Assembly: GCA_019359615.1 (NCBI GenBank)
Contig: JAHHHA010000027.1
Location: forward strand, 1 to 64,000
Length of the DNA stretch: 64,000 nucleotides
From: Cyanosarcina radialis HA8281-LM2
Lineage (GTDB): Bacteria; Cyanobacteriota; Cyanobacteriia; Cyanobacteriales; CCAP-1448
Direction: 5' to 3'
Shown here: positions 43,315 through 50,773 of the stretch, in pieces
How the letters are laid out: each line of letters begins with the position of its first letter
Numbering within the stretch: the stretch's first letter is position 1
Translations under genes and position numbers: made by a program
The notes under the pieces: generated by a model
The model's input: only the letters and a program-made list of their open reading frames with translations
Databases searched by the model: none
What the model was told of the DNA's origin: nothing

Positions 43315-44265
43315 CTACCTTCCCCAAGCTGTCAGTCCCAATCGATCGAACATTTCGCTATCGGCATCTAGAGTTTGATTGGCAGTGGTGAGTAACTTAT
43401 CGCCAGTAAAAATGGAATTCGCGCCAGCCAAAAAGCAAAGGGACTGCTCGGCTAAACTCATGGCTCGCCGGCCTGCGGATAGACGAATTACAGCCTTTGG
43501 TAGCACGATTCTAGCAGTAGCGATCGCTCTAACTATTATTAGCGGATCTATAACTGGACGATCGCCTAAAGGCGTACCCTCGATCGGTGCGAGAGCGTTA
43601 ATAGGTACGGAAGTCGGTTGGGGATCGAGGTTGGCTAAGGTGTGAATGGCCTCGATGCGATCGTCTTCTGTTTCTCCCAGCCCCAAAATTACTCCAGAAC
43701 AAACTTGAATTCCCGCAGCAGCTACGGTTTCGATCGTAGTCAAGCGATCTCGATAGGTGCGGGTAGTAATAATTTCTGGGTAAAACTCCTCTGAGGTGTC
43801 GATATTGTGGTTGTAGGCGGTCAATCCAGCAGCGGCCAGCCGTCGGGCCTGTTCGGGACGCAACATTCCCAAGGTGACGCAAGCTTCCATCCCCAGATCG
43901 ACTACGGCTTCTACCATTTCTAAGACCCGATCGAATTGCGGTCCGTCTGGTACTTGCCTCCAAGCAGCGCCCATACAAAAGCGGGTAGCGCCGCTAGCTT
44001 TGGCAGCTTTAGCTTGGGCGATTACCGTTTCTAAAGGCAGTAGGGGATATTCTTCAATATCTGTGTCGTAACGGGCACTTTGAGCGCAGTATTTACAATC
44101 TTCGGGGCAGCGACCGGATTTGATGTTGGCTAAAGTACACAATTGGACGGCATCGGGCTGATGGTGTTGCCGATGCACTGTTTGGGCCTCAAACACCAAA
44201 GAGGTGATGGGCTGGCGATATATTTGATGCAGGCGATCGAGGGAAATCAAGATATCCAAAGGCAA
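43315..44265 (-). CDS. bioB: Biotin synthase
   Basis: Radical SAM enzyme that inserts sulfur into dethiobiotin. 316 residues. The [4Fe-4S]/SAM site is CPEDCKYC (Cys53, Cys57, Cys60), and the [2Fe-2S]-binding cysteines are in the later strands (EACVTLGMLR, QVCSGVILGLGE). YNHNIDTSEEFY and RLSAGRRAM are family signatures. No other biotin genes adjoin. Upstream (44266-44427) there is only a palindromic repeat. Confidence 0.96.
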   Translation of the reverse strand: MPLDILISLDRLHQIYRQPITSLVFEAQTVHRQHHQPDAVQLCTLANIKSGRCPEDCKYCAQSARYDTDIEEYPLLPLETVIAQAKAAKASGATRFCMGAAWRQVPDGPQFDRVLEMVEAVVDLGMEACVTLGMLRPEQARRLAAAGLTAYNHNIDTSEEFYPEIITTRTYRDRLTTIETVAAAGIQVCSGVILGLGETEDDRIEAIHTLANLDPQPTSVPINALAPIEGTPLGDRPVIDPLIIVRAIATARIVLPKAVIRLSAGRRAMSLAEQSLCFLAGANSIFTGDKLLTTANQTLDADSEMFDRLGLTAWGR

Positions 44266-44359
44266 ACAGAAATAACATTATAGGAGATAAGTAATTTCTT
44301 CGGAAGGTTTCCAGACAACTCGATCGTCATGCTAAACAGAAACTCAACACTCATGGACT

Positions 44360-44386
44360 GTTGGGTTTCACTACGTTCAACTCAAC
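44360..44386. repeat. GTTGGGTT...AACTCAAC palindrome
   Basis: Imperfect inverted repeat of the same family as 7431-7458 and 46119-46144, in front of the methyltransferase gene. It lies inside the upstream extension of that reading frame, which argues for the later start at 44428. Confidence 0.7.
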
Positions 44387-44427
44387 CTACAAGCTGTTTG
44401 TATCTACTTCGATTTTTACAGGGGAAT

Positions 44428-45216
44428 ATGAATACCAATAGCTGGCAACACTCTCTGGTAAAGAAAACTCTCAGCTATCTGATTTCTCCAAAAAAATTGG
44501 ACTATTATTCTACCTTAAACTGGGAAGCCGCAATTCAAGAATTTAGAAATTCTTCTGTAGTTTATCCTAGTTATTACACAGAAGTTAATATTCATGGCAT
44601 ACCAGGAGGTTATCTCAATTCGATCGCACCGATTACTTACGATTTAGTGACGGCATTAGCTACCCTTCCTAGCGAAAGTAACTTACGGAAAAAAGTTATC
44701 GACACCATTCAAGGTCATCCTCTTTCTATCTTAGATGTCGGCTGTGGAACTGGTTCGACTACAATTTTACTGAAAAAGAACTTTCCGCGATCGCTGGTTA
44801 TCGGTTTAGATTTATCTCCCTATATGTTAGTCGCAGCCAACTATAAGGCACGACAACAAGATTTAAATATTAAATGGTTTCACCAACTAGCCGAAGATTC
44901 TCAGTTTGATTCTTGTACTTTCGATTTAATTACGATCGCCATGCTGTTTCACGAAATGCCTGCGATCGTTTCTCAGTCGGTATTAAAAGAAGTCTTTCGA
45001 TTGCTCAAACCCCAAGGACAACTGATTATTGTTGACGGGCATCAAGCAAAATTAAGAAAAATGCTTTGGCTGGCTAAGTTATTCCGCGAACCTTACACTG
45101 AAGTATACGTTAGAGAAAATTTAGCAGATTGGCTCGCTAAAATTGGATTTCAGCTACAATTAACTGAAAATGTTGGCTGGATTTATCAAATTTTTTCTGC
45201 TACTAAACCGACTTAA
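44428..45216 (+). CDS. Class I SAM-dependent methyltransferase
   Basis: A 262-residue methyltransferase. Motif I is ILDVGCGTGSTTILLKK, the acidic residue follows in VIGLDLSPYML, then DLITIAMLFHEMPAIV (motif post-I) and LLKPQGQLIIVDGHQAK. YGGL/YFS-type N-terminal helices are absent; the start has WEAAIQEFRNSSVVYPSYYT and NIHGIPGGYLN. This GIPGGYLN feature fits small-molecule methyltransferases adjacent to lipid or quinone pathways, but no pathway is indicated. AGGGG lies just before the ATG at 44428. Confidence 0.9.
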   Translation: MNTNSWQHSLVKKTLSYLISPKKLDYYSTLNWEAAIQEFRNSSVVYPSYYTEVNIHGIPGGYLNSIAPITYDLVTALATLPSESNLRKKVIDTIQGHPLSILDVGCGTGSTTILLKKNFPRSLVIGLDLSPYMLVAANYKARQQDLNIKWFHQLAEDSQFDSCTFDLITIAMLFHEMPAIVSQSVLKEVFRLLKPQGQLIIVDGHQAKLRKMLWLAKLFREPYTEVYVRENLADWLAKIGFQLQLTENVGWIYQIFSATKPT

Positions 45217-45220
45217 CGAA

Positions 45221-45247
45221 GTCAGAAGTCAGAAGTCAGAAGTTGTT
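45221..45247. repeat. AGTCAGA heptamer array
   Basis: Three to four AGTCAGA units immediately after the methyltransferase stop; same unit as the array within GH116. The following 140 bases to the next gene show no clear feature. Confidence 0.85.
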
Positions 45248-45386
45248 TTTATAACGGGAATTTATGCCCCCTCCAAAGGGAGATCTTATACCCCATTTCC
45301 TCGATAAAAGTTAAAAAATAATTGGATATTTTCTTGTGGAATAGGCATCTTGCCTGTTCTATCCTCCACCCCACAATTGGCAGCAA

Positions 45387-46049
45387 TTATATTACTGGGC
45401 TAACTTTAGCGCGATATAAAAGTTTGTCTCCTTGACGATAACCAGCGTACCGCACTTGAACTGTCTCTCCCGGTTGGGCTGTTCCTGACATCAGTTGGTG
45501 TAGTTGCGGATCGTAAGGAATATTTGAGCCAACAGGAGCGATCGCTTCTACTCCCCATTGTTGCAAAAGCTGTTCGATCGGCCGTACTAACTTCAGCAAT
45601 TTGACAGCAGGTAAGTCAGGATTCTGCTCTACCGCATGGGCAACTGTAGGCCATTGCAACATCCACGATTCTAAAACTTGCAGGCTGGCCTGTTGAAATT
45701 CTTGGTTTAAAGACTCTCGCTGTCGTTCCAACTGCACTTGCAATCTCTGATACTCCTGCTGAAGAGTTTGGATTGTAGAGTTAGGAGTTAATTCTGAATT
45801 CTTTTGGTCGATCGAGCTTCGATCTGAGAGATTAACCTCGCCGAAAGTTGTCAATAACTCAGTGAGAGAAATTTGCAGCGATCGACTAAGCTGAAGGAGT
45901 ACCTTTGCTGGCATCTCAAGAACTAGCCCCTGCCGCAGCCGCCTAATTTGGGATAGGGAAACACCAGCTTGGTGACTTAGCTGTTTAAATGTAGAAACAC
46001 CCACCCGCTGCATCAATTGACGCAACTGGTAGGTGTAGTCTTGACTCAT
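45387..46049 (-). CDS. Helix-turn-helix protein with GrpE-like C-terminal domain
   Basis: A 220-residue protein. The N-terminal XRE-type helix-turn-helix is TFKQLSHQAGVSLSQIRRLR, followed by a coiled coil (LQQEYQRLQVQLERQRESLN) and a C-terminal part like the beta-domain of GrpE: LLKLVRPIEQLLQQWGVEAI, PVGSNIPYDPQLHQLMSGTA, QPGETVQVRYAGYRQGDKLL. Cyanobacterial members are annotated as DNA-binding or GrpE-like. Function unknown. Frame opens at 46067 but that overlaps a heptamer element (46053-46097), so MSQDYTYQ at 46049 is the likely start. Confidence 0.78.
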   Translation of the reverse strand: MSQDYTYQLRQLMQRVGVSTFKQLSHQAGVSLSQIRRLRQGLVLEMPAKVLLQLSRSLQISLTELLTTFGEVNLSDRSSIDQKNSELTPNSTIQTLQQEYQRLQVQLERQRESLNQEFQQASLQVLESWMLQWPTVAHAVEQNPDLPAVKLLKLVRPIEQLLQQWGVEAIAPVGSNIPYDPQLHQLMSGTAQPGETVQVRYAGYRQGDKLLYRAKVSPVI

Positions 46050-46052
46050 AAG

Positions 46053-46097
46053 CGATGACCAAAGCAATTGTCAATTCGCAATTTGCAATTTGCAATT
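46053..46097 (+). repeat. Heptamer element (copy 4)
   Basis: GCGATGACCAAAGCAATTG, then TCAATTCGCAATTTGCAATT heptamers, in the plus orientation just upstream of the helix-turn-helix gene start. Unlike copies 1, 2 and 5 it is not at a stop codon. Confidence 0.8.
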
Positions 46098-46118
46098 AAA
46101 ACAGTGCAATAACTGTAG

Positions 46119-46144
46119 GTTGGGTTGACGGTAGAAAACCCAAC
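46119..46144. repeat. GTTGGGTT...AACCCAAC palindrome
   Basis: Eight-base perfect arms (46119-46126 and 46137-46144) around GACGGTAGAA. Located 20 bases from the stop of dps; same family as 7431-7458. Confidence 0.75.
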
Positions 46145-46164
46145 AAACCCAACCATAATGCCTC

Positions 46165-46710
46165 TTAAGCTATCTTCGCTGGTTCCTTAGCAGCCACTAT
46201 CGATGCTTGCAGGTGTGCTTCTAAGAACCACAACCTCTTATCGATCGTCCGAGAAACTTCGGTATAGAGGTCGGCGGTATCAGCGTCGCCCAGAGCGTCG
46301 GTTTTAGCAATGCCGTCGCGTAACAATTTGGCATAGGGGGCAAAGCGATCGGCTAAAGCTTTGACGTGTTCTTTGCCTTCTAAGATATCAAAAGGATACT
46401 CTGGCAAAATTGAATCTTTCGCGGCGATCCGAGCGGTTCCCATCGCCAATCCGCCCAGGGCAGTAATCCGTTCGGCGAACATATCGATATATTCTTCTAA
46501 TTCCCCAGCTATTTCGTCAAACATTTCGTGCAACTGGTAGAAGTCCATGCCTTTGACATTCCAGTGGGCTTGCTTGACCTGAGTTTTTAGGTCTAAGGTA
46601 CTTGCTAGCGTCAGACTCAGTACCTCGATTACCTGCTCTCTAGTGCTGGCAGGCAGATCGATACTAGTTGGGTATAAACGTGGTTTGTGGTTGTTGTTAT
46701 TACTCATCAT
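46165..46710 (-). CDS. dps: DNA-protecting ferritin-like protein Dps
   Basis: A 181-residue Dps that oxidises and stores iron and protects DNA. The intersubunit ferroxidase residues are visible in VKQAHWNVKGMDFYQLHEMFDEIAGELEEYID (read in parts: His of QAHWN, His of LHEMFDE, Glu and Asp following). The product is a usual Dps four-helix bundle with a short polar N-terminal tail. AGAGGAAA lies five bases before the ATG. Neighbours are sulfiredoxin and ferredoxin on the same strand, giving a redox-stress theme. Confidence 0.95.
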   Translation of the reverse strand: MMSNNNNHKPRLYPTSIDLPASTREQVIEVLSLTLASTLDLKTQVKQAHWNVKGMDFYQLHEMFDEIAGELEEYIDMFAERITALGGLAMGTARIAAKDSILPEYPFDILEGKEHVKALADRFAPYAKLLRDGIAKTDALGDADTADLYTEVSRTIDKRLWFLEAHLQASIVAAKEPAKIA

Positions 46711-46763
46711 GTTTTCCTCTGTGGATCGTTGCTATGAAATATAAACCATGAATCGCGAACGAG

Positions 46764-47027
46764 TTAAGCCAAGTGCATTTGCAAAACTGAGGGAGTTGCC
46801 CGCCGGACGCGACAAAGAATGGTTTCTTTACCGAGGTGCTGGCAAGCTTCAAAGCGATGGCAGCCAGAAAAGCCGTAATATTTTCCCTCAACTTCTAGCA
46901 CGTCTATGGGTTCTTGCTGCCCGATTTCGCGAATTGACTCCATTAGGGCTGCTACTTTAGCCGGATCGTTTTGTCTCGGTAGGGGACGGTGAATCTGCTG
47001 CAACGGAATTTCTTGGACTTTAACCAT
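46764..47027 (-). CDS. srxA: Sulfiredoxin
   Basis: An 87-residue enzyme that uses ATP to reduce over-oxidised (sulfinic) 2-Cys peroxiredoxins. The ParB-like fold is clear (VQEIPLQQIHRPLP, VAALMESIREIGQQEPIDVL), and the catalytic Cys56 lies in the hallmark FSGCHRFEA. Length is typical for cyanobacterial Srx. It lies 53 bases upstream of dps on the same strand, which suggests joint expression in oxidative stress. Confidence 0.95.
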   Translation of the reverse strand: MVKVQEIPLQQIHRPLPRQNDPAKVAALMESIREIGQQEPIDVLEVEGKYYGFSGCHRFEACQHLGKETILCRVRRATPSVLQMHLA

Positions 47028-47100
47028 ATTATTGCTCCCTAACTAGGCGGACAACATAATTTTTACCTGGGGGAATGAGGAGAGGGAGGAGACGAAGAAT

Positions 47101-47152
47101 AATCTATGCACTATGCCCCATGCACTATGCCCTATGCCCCATACCCTACAAA
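47101..47152. repeat. ATGCCCC/ATGCCCT heptamer array
   Basis: About seven CACTATG / CCCCATG / CCCTATG units between srxA and petF. Related arrays at 17236-17268 and 41454-41481. Confidence 0.85.
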
Positions 47153-47210
47153 TCTCGATCGCTTCATACATTAATCATACTCGTTATGACTTCATCTTGC
47201 AATAATACGG

Positions 47211-47249
47211 ACAAAATAAATGAAAGCCTCGGAAATCCAAGGCTTTCAT
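47211..47249 (-). terminator. Rho-independent terminator of petF
   Basis: On the minus strand, ATGAAAGCCT / AGGCTTTCAT ten-base arms with a ten-base loop, followed by TTATTTTGT. It begins 28 bases after the ferredoxin stop codon. Confidence 0.85.
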
Positions 47250-47277
47250 CAGATCTAGTTAAGGGCGACAGTCGTGC

Positions 47278-47577
47278 TTAGTAGAGTTCTTCTTCTTGGT
47301 GGGTCATGATAGTGCAGTTAGATTTGGGATAAGCCACACAAGTCAGAACGTAGCCAGCTTCAATCTGATCGTCATCTAAGAAAGACTGATCGGATTGATC
47401 GATTTCACCAGATACTAGTTTGCCAGCACAAGTAGAGCAAGCACCAGCGCGGCAGGAATATGGGAGGTCGATACCTTGTTCTTCAGCAGCGTCGAGAATG
47501 TATACGTCATCAGCTACATCGATTGTAGTGTTCAACCCTTCAGCGTCGTTCTTCAACGTCACCTTGTAAGTTGCCAT
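47278..47577 (-). CDS. petF: Plant-type [2Fe-2S] ferredoxin
   Basis: A 99-residue ferredoxin that takes electrons from photosystem I to FNR and other acceptors. The cluster ligands are Cys42, Cys47, Cys50 ([12 protein letters not shown]) and Cys80 (LTCVAYP). The acidic surface and EEELY end are as in PetF1. The frame opens 20 codons upstream, but MATYKVTL at 47577, with AGAGAGGA before it, is the true start. A promoter (47609-47637) and a terminator (47211-47249) make it a single-gene unit. Confidence 0.97.
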   Translation of the reverse strand: MATYKVTLKNDAEGLNTTIDVADDVYILDAAEEQGIDLPYSCRAGACSTCAGKLVSGEIDQSDQSFLDDDQIEAGYVLTCVAYPKSNCTIMTHQEEELY

Positions 47578-47608
47578 GCAGAAGTCCTCTCTATTAATTG
47601 AAAACGGC

Positions 47609-47637
47609 AGTATAAGTTTTCCTAAACTCAACTTCAA
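47609..47637 (-). promoter_or_regulatory. petF promoter candidate
   Basis: On the minus strand TTGAAG (47637-47632) and TATACT (47614-47609) with a 17-base spacer, 32 bases before the ferredoxin ATG. A CCTTCGGTAATCCGAAGG hairpin lies just upstream (about 47639-47656). Confidence 0.55.
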
Positions 47638-47879
47638 ACCTTCGGATTACCGAAGGTGTTCGGTTTGATGTTGGTTTCATCTTCTGATACTAAGGGAAAA
47701 GGAACTGCTATTGACAGCAAATTGACAGTCGGGTCGAACGGTATTCGTAATCAAATTTTGTTATTTAATCTCGATTACTTATACTTATATGGTGAGGAAA
47801 ACACGGCAGACTTTGTATTCCTAGCAAAATCGTTCTGTCATTGGGATTTGTTATTGTTTGCATTAAAAAAAATTATAAA

Positions 47880-48890
47880 ATGTTCGATTTGTCAAGCTAT
47901 AATCTCAATCTACCAGTAAAAATCGGATTCGTAGGAACTGGATATGCAGCCAAAGTGAGGGCAGAAACCTTGCAAGCTGACGATCGCGCCCTATTAGTGG
48001 CAGTTTCAGGTCATACTTCCAGCACTACAGCCGAATTCGGTCAAAAGTTCCAGATCGAGGCGATCGATTCTTGGCAAGAACTAGTAGCGCGTCAGGATCT
48101 AGATTTAGTAATTGTATCTACAGTCAACCGAGATCATGGAGCGATCGCGCGGGCGGCCCTAGAAGCTGATAAACACGTAGTAGTCGAAGAACCCCTAGCG
48201 ATGAACGTGCGAGAGGCAGAGGAAATTTTAGCGTTAGCCGCAGCTAAGGGGAAAATGCTGCACGTCGAGCATATCGAACTGTTGGGAGGGTTGCACCAAG
48301 CTTTGCGGCAATACTTACCAGCGATCGGGCAGGTATTTTACGCCCAGTATCGCACCATTAACCCGCAGCACCCCGCGCCGCGCAAGTGGACTTACCATCA
48401 GGAATTATTTGGCTTTCCTTTCGTGGGGGCGATTTCCCGCTTGAGTCGCTTTACAGATTTGTTTGGTGCAGTCGAGACTGTAAGCTGCCAAGCGCATTTC
48501 CACAACTGTCAATCGCAGTTCTATACTGCTTGTCTGTGCGCGGCTCAATTGCGCTTTAAAACTGGGGCGATCGCTTCTGTAACCTATGGTAAAGGGGAAA
48601 CTTTCTGGCAAAGTGCAAACGTGTTTGAAGTTGGCGGCGATCGAGGAACGCTCGTTTTTGACGGACAAGCAGGAAGTTTAATTAATGCCGAAGGAACCCA
48701 AGCGATCGAAGTCGGCCCGCGTCGGGGTTTGTTTGCTAAAGACACTGGTATGGTACTAGACCATTTAATTACAGGCGCACCCCTGTACGTGACTCCTCAT
48801 GCCAGTTTGTACGCGCTCAAAGTCGCATATGCCGCCCAACGTTCGGCAGAAATAGGTAAGAGTGTGGCAATCGAGCCGAAATCTGCTTAG
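47880..48890 (+). CDS. Gfo/Idh/MocA family oxidoreductase
   Basis: A 336-residue NAD(P)-dependent dehydrogenase-like protein. The Rossmann start is KIGFVGTGYAAKVRAETL; DLVIVSTVNRDHGAIARAAL and KHVVVEEPLAMNVREAEEIL carry the conserved EKP-like motif, here EEPLA, with Glu replacing the usual Lys. The C-terminal domain is beta-sheet. Loss of the Lys, if real, may alter catalysis. Substrate unknown. The frame opens 13 codons earlier, but the ATG at 47880 is close to the first conserved residues. Confidence 0.88.
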   Translation: MFDLSSYNLNLPVKIGFVGTGYAAKVRAETLQADDRALLVAVSGHTSSTTAEFGQKFQIEAIDSWQELVARQDLDLVIVSTVNRDHGAIARAALEADKHVVVEEPLAMNVREAEEILALAAAKGKMLHVEHIELLGGLHQALRQYLPAIGQVFYAQYRTINPQHPAPRKWTYHQELFGFPFVGAISRLSRFTDLFGAVETVSCQAHFHNCQSQFYTACLCAAQLRFKTGAIASVTYGKGETFWQSANVFEVGGDRGTLVFDGQAGSLINAEGTQAIEVGPRRGLFAKDTGMVLDHLITGAPLYVTPHASLYALKVAYAAQRSAEIGKSVAIEPKSA

Positions 48891-48904
48891 CAAAGCCTGG
48901 TTTG

Positions 48905-49022
48905 CCCTCACCCCAGCCCTCTCCCCCAGGAGAGGGAGCAAGAGGAAAAAAGGAAGATTGAATTGAAATCTAGAGCTTGTCTCCCCTCGCCTAGAATTAG
49001 GAGAGGAGAGGGTCAGAGCAAG
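48905..49022. repeat. Palindromic CCCTCACCCC/GGGTGAGGG-type repeats
   Basis: TGCCCTCACCCCAGCCCTCT ... CCAGGAGAGGGAGCAAGAGG at 48905-48945, and a second related stretch (TCTCCCCTCGCC ... GGAGAGGAGAGGGTCAGAGC) at 48979-49022. They belong with the family seen at 24704-24987. Confidence 0.6.
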
Positions 49023-49052
49023 AAGGAAAGCTAGAGTCAAAGTTCCTCTGCT

Positions 49053-49364
49053 AAATGTGTAGAGATCGGCACTGAGTCGGCGATTCGCTCGACTTACCAA
49101 GATCCGGTAGGCGCTCTCAGGAATGCCCCACTGGACTGTCGGCATGGTTTACCCCGATCGCACTACGGTGACATCGGGAATGCCTACTAAAATGGCATCG
49201 CGATCGATCGTTTTGTAGATTTGATGTTCGATCGCCACGCGGCATTTAGGCCGCAGTCGAGCAACCAGAAACCTGGCAAGCAATGCAATCATCCAGTGAT
49301 GAACTTCTGGTTAGAGTTCGTTACTTTCCAGATAGGGATTCATGCCAGGGAAAGGGGAGGGCAT
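49053..49364 (-). pseudogene. DUF4058 pseudogene
   Basis: Minus-strand reading starts MPSPFPGMNPYLESNEL, hits a stop, continues PEVHHWMIALLARFLVARLR and VAIEHQIYKTIDRDAILVGI PDVTVVRSG (in order), then a TAA at 49151-49149. It resumes with the family's late segment YRILVSRANRRLSADLYTF. DUF4058 proteins are about 250 residues; the middle is deleted and two stops are present. The rest of the 48891-49487 gap is repeats. Confidence 0.8.
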
Positions 49365-49448
49365 AGCTGCGGGTTCTGGTTAGATAAGGGCGAAAAATTG
49401 TCTTAGCACTTAAATTGTATATGCTGTTCGATGAGATTTCTGGTATTT

Positions 49449-49490
49449 TAATTGCGAATTGCGAACTGCGAATTGATAATTGTTTTCTCA
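49449..49490 (-). repeat. Stop-codon-adjacent heptamer element (copy 5)
   Basis: On the minus strand, the TGA stop of the MFS gene is followed by GAAAACAATTATCAATTCGC and GTTCGCAATTCGCAAT heptamers. Same arrangement as copies 1 and 2. Confidence 0.8.
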
Positions 49491-50708
49491 TCGCTTGCGA
49501 TCTTTAAATAATCCCAGGTGTCCCATTTGTTTCCTGACGATAAAGACTCCTAAAATACAAAATAACCCATTAATTGTTAAAGTAGATGGAGCGCCTAATT
49601 TCATCGCTGCTTCGCCAATAAATAAATTCCCAAAAGGCGCTATCCCTATATAAGCTAGGGTAAATAAACTCATAATCCGACCTCGCTTATCGTCGTCTAC
49701 AATTGCGTGTAAAAGGGCATTACTAGTAGCTACTTGAATCACTAAGCAAAAGCCAATAATAAATGTCATTAAGAAAGACAGCCACAGGTGTTGAGATTGA
49801 GAAAATCCAATCAACCCCATGCCTACAAATACAGTTGAATACTTCCAAAATTTTTCTAACTTAATCAGAGATTTTTGCCGACTTAAATAAATGCTACCAA
49901 TCAAGGAGCCTACACCAGAAAATGCCAGCAAAAAGCCCATGGTTTTTGAGTTGCCGTGCATAATTTCCTGGGCAAAGATTGGCGCTAAAGAGATATATGG
50001 CGTTCCCAGAAAACTAACCAAGGCTAGCAATAGCAAAATCGAGCGAATTGGCGGATTGATAAAAGCATATGTCAATCCTTCTTGAAAACTTTTCCAGGCA
50101 TTAGTAGAGATTTTCGTAATGGGCTTGCGTTCGATCTTTATAGCTAGTAAAGCGACAATTACTGCTATATAACTGATGCCATCGATCGCGAAACATAAAC
50201 CTGAATTAAATATACCAATTAAAATCCCAGCGATCGCAGGACCGAGCAAACGCGCCGAACTGATAATGGAAGCATTCAGACCGATCGCCTGACTTAAATT
50301 TTCTCGGCGTTCGACAACTTCAGCAATAAAAACTTGTCTGGCCGTGATATCAAAAGCATTGACTACTCCAATAAATAAACTCAAGACTAGAATGTAGCTA
50401 ATATTAATAGTTTCGCTTAAAGTTAAAACAGCTAAAGTGAAAGCGTGAACCATCGCTAAAGTTTGCGTTATTAATAAAATTCGATGTCGATTCCATCGTT
50501 CTACTAATACTCCAGTAATCGGAGCCAAAAAAAAGCTGGGAATTCGATCGGTAAATCCGACCAAACCCAGAAAGAACGGCGACCCAGTTAGTTGATATAC
50601 TAACCAGAGCGTCGTAGTATGAGTCATCCAAGTGCCAATTAGAGAGATCCCTTGCCCTCCAAAAAACAATTGACTGTTTCGAGAACGTAAAACTTGCATC
50701 GATCGCAA
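49488..50708 (-). CDS. MFS transporter (EntS/MFS_3-like)
   Basis: A 406-residue twelve-helix exporter of the MFS_3 group. SRNSQLFFGGQGISLIGTWM and LAPITGVLVERWNRHRILLI (the loop 2-3 D-R-x-x-R/K-like motif altered to ER-W-N-R-H-R) lead the first half; the second half has GSLIGSIYLSRQKSLIK and VQVATSNALLHAIVDDDKRG RIMSL (two blocks), characteristic of siderophore or drug exporters of this type. Substrate unknown; no siderophore genes adjoin. The product is complete. Confidence 0.9.
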   Translation of the reverse strand: MRSMQVLRSRNSQLFFGGQGISLIGTWMTHTTTLWLVYQLTGSPFFLGLVGFTDRIPSFFLAPITGVLVERWNRHRILLITQTLAMVHAFTLAVLTLSETINISYILVLSLFIGVVNAFDITARQVFIAEVVERRENLSQAIGLNASIISSARLLGPAIAGILIGIFNSGLCFAIDGISYIAVIVALLAIKIERKPITKISTNAWKSFQEGLTYAFINPPIRSILLLLALVSFLGTPYISLAPIFAQEIMHGNSKTMGFLLAFSGVGSLIGSIYLSRQKSLIKLEKFWKYSTVFVGMGLIGFSQSQHLWLSFLMTFIIGFCLVIQVATSNALLHAIVDDDKRGRIMSLFTLAYIGIAPFGNLFIGEAAMKLGAPSTLTINGLFCILGVFIVRKQMGHLGLFKDRKR

Positions 50709-50773
50709 TATCTAGTCAGTAAGAAGGCAGGTTGGCTAAAGTCTAAATGATGAAACTACTTCTAAAAGGTTCC

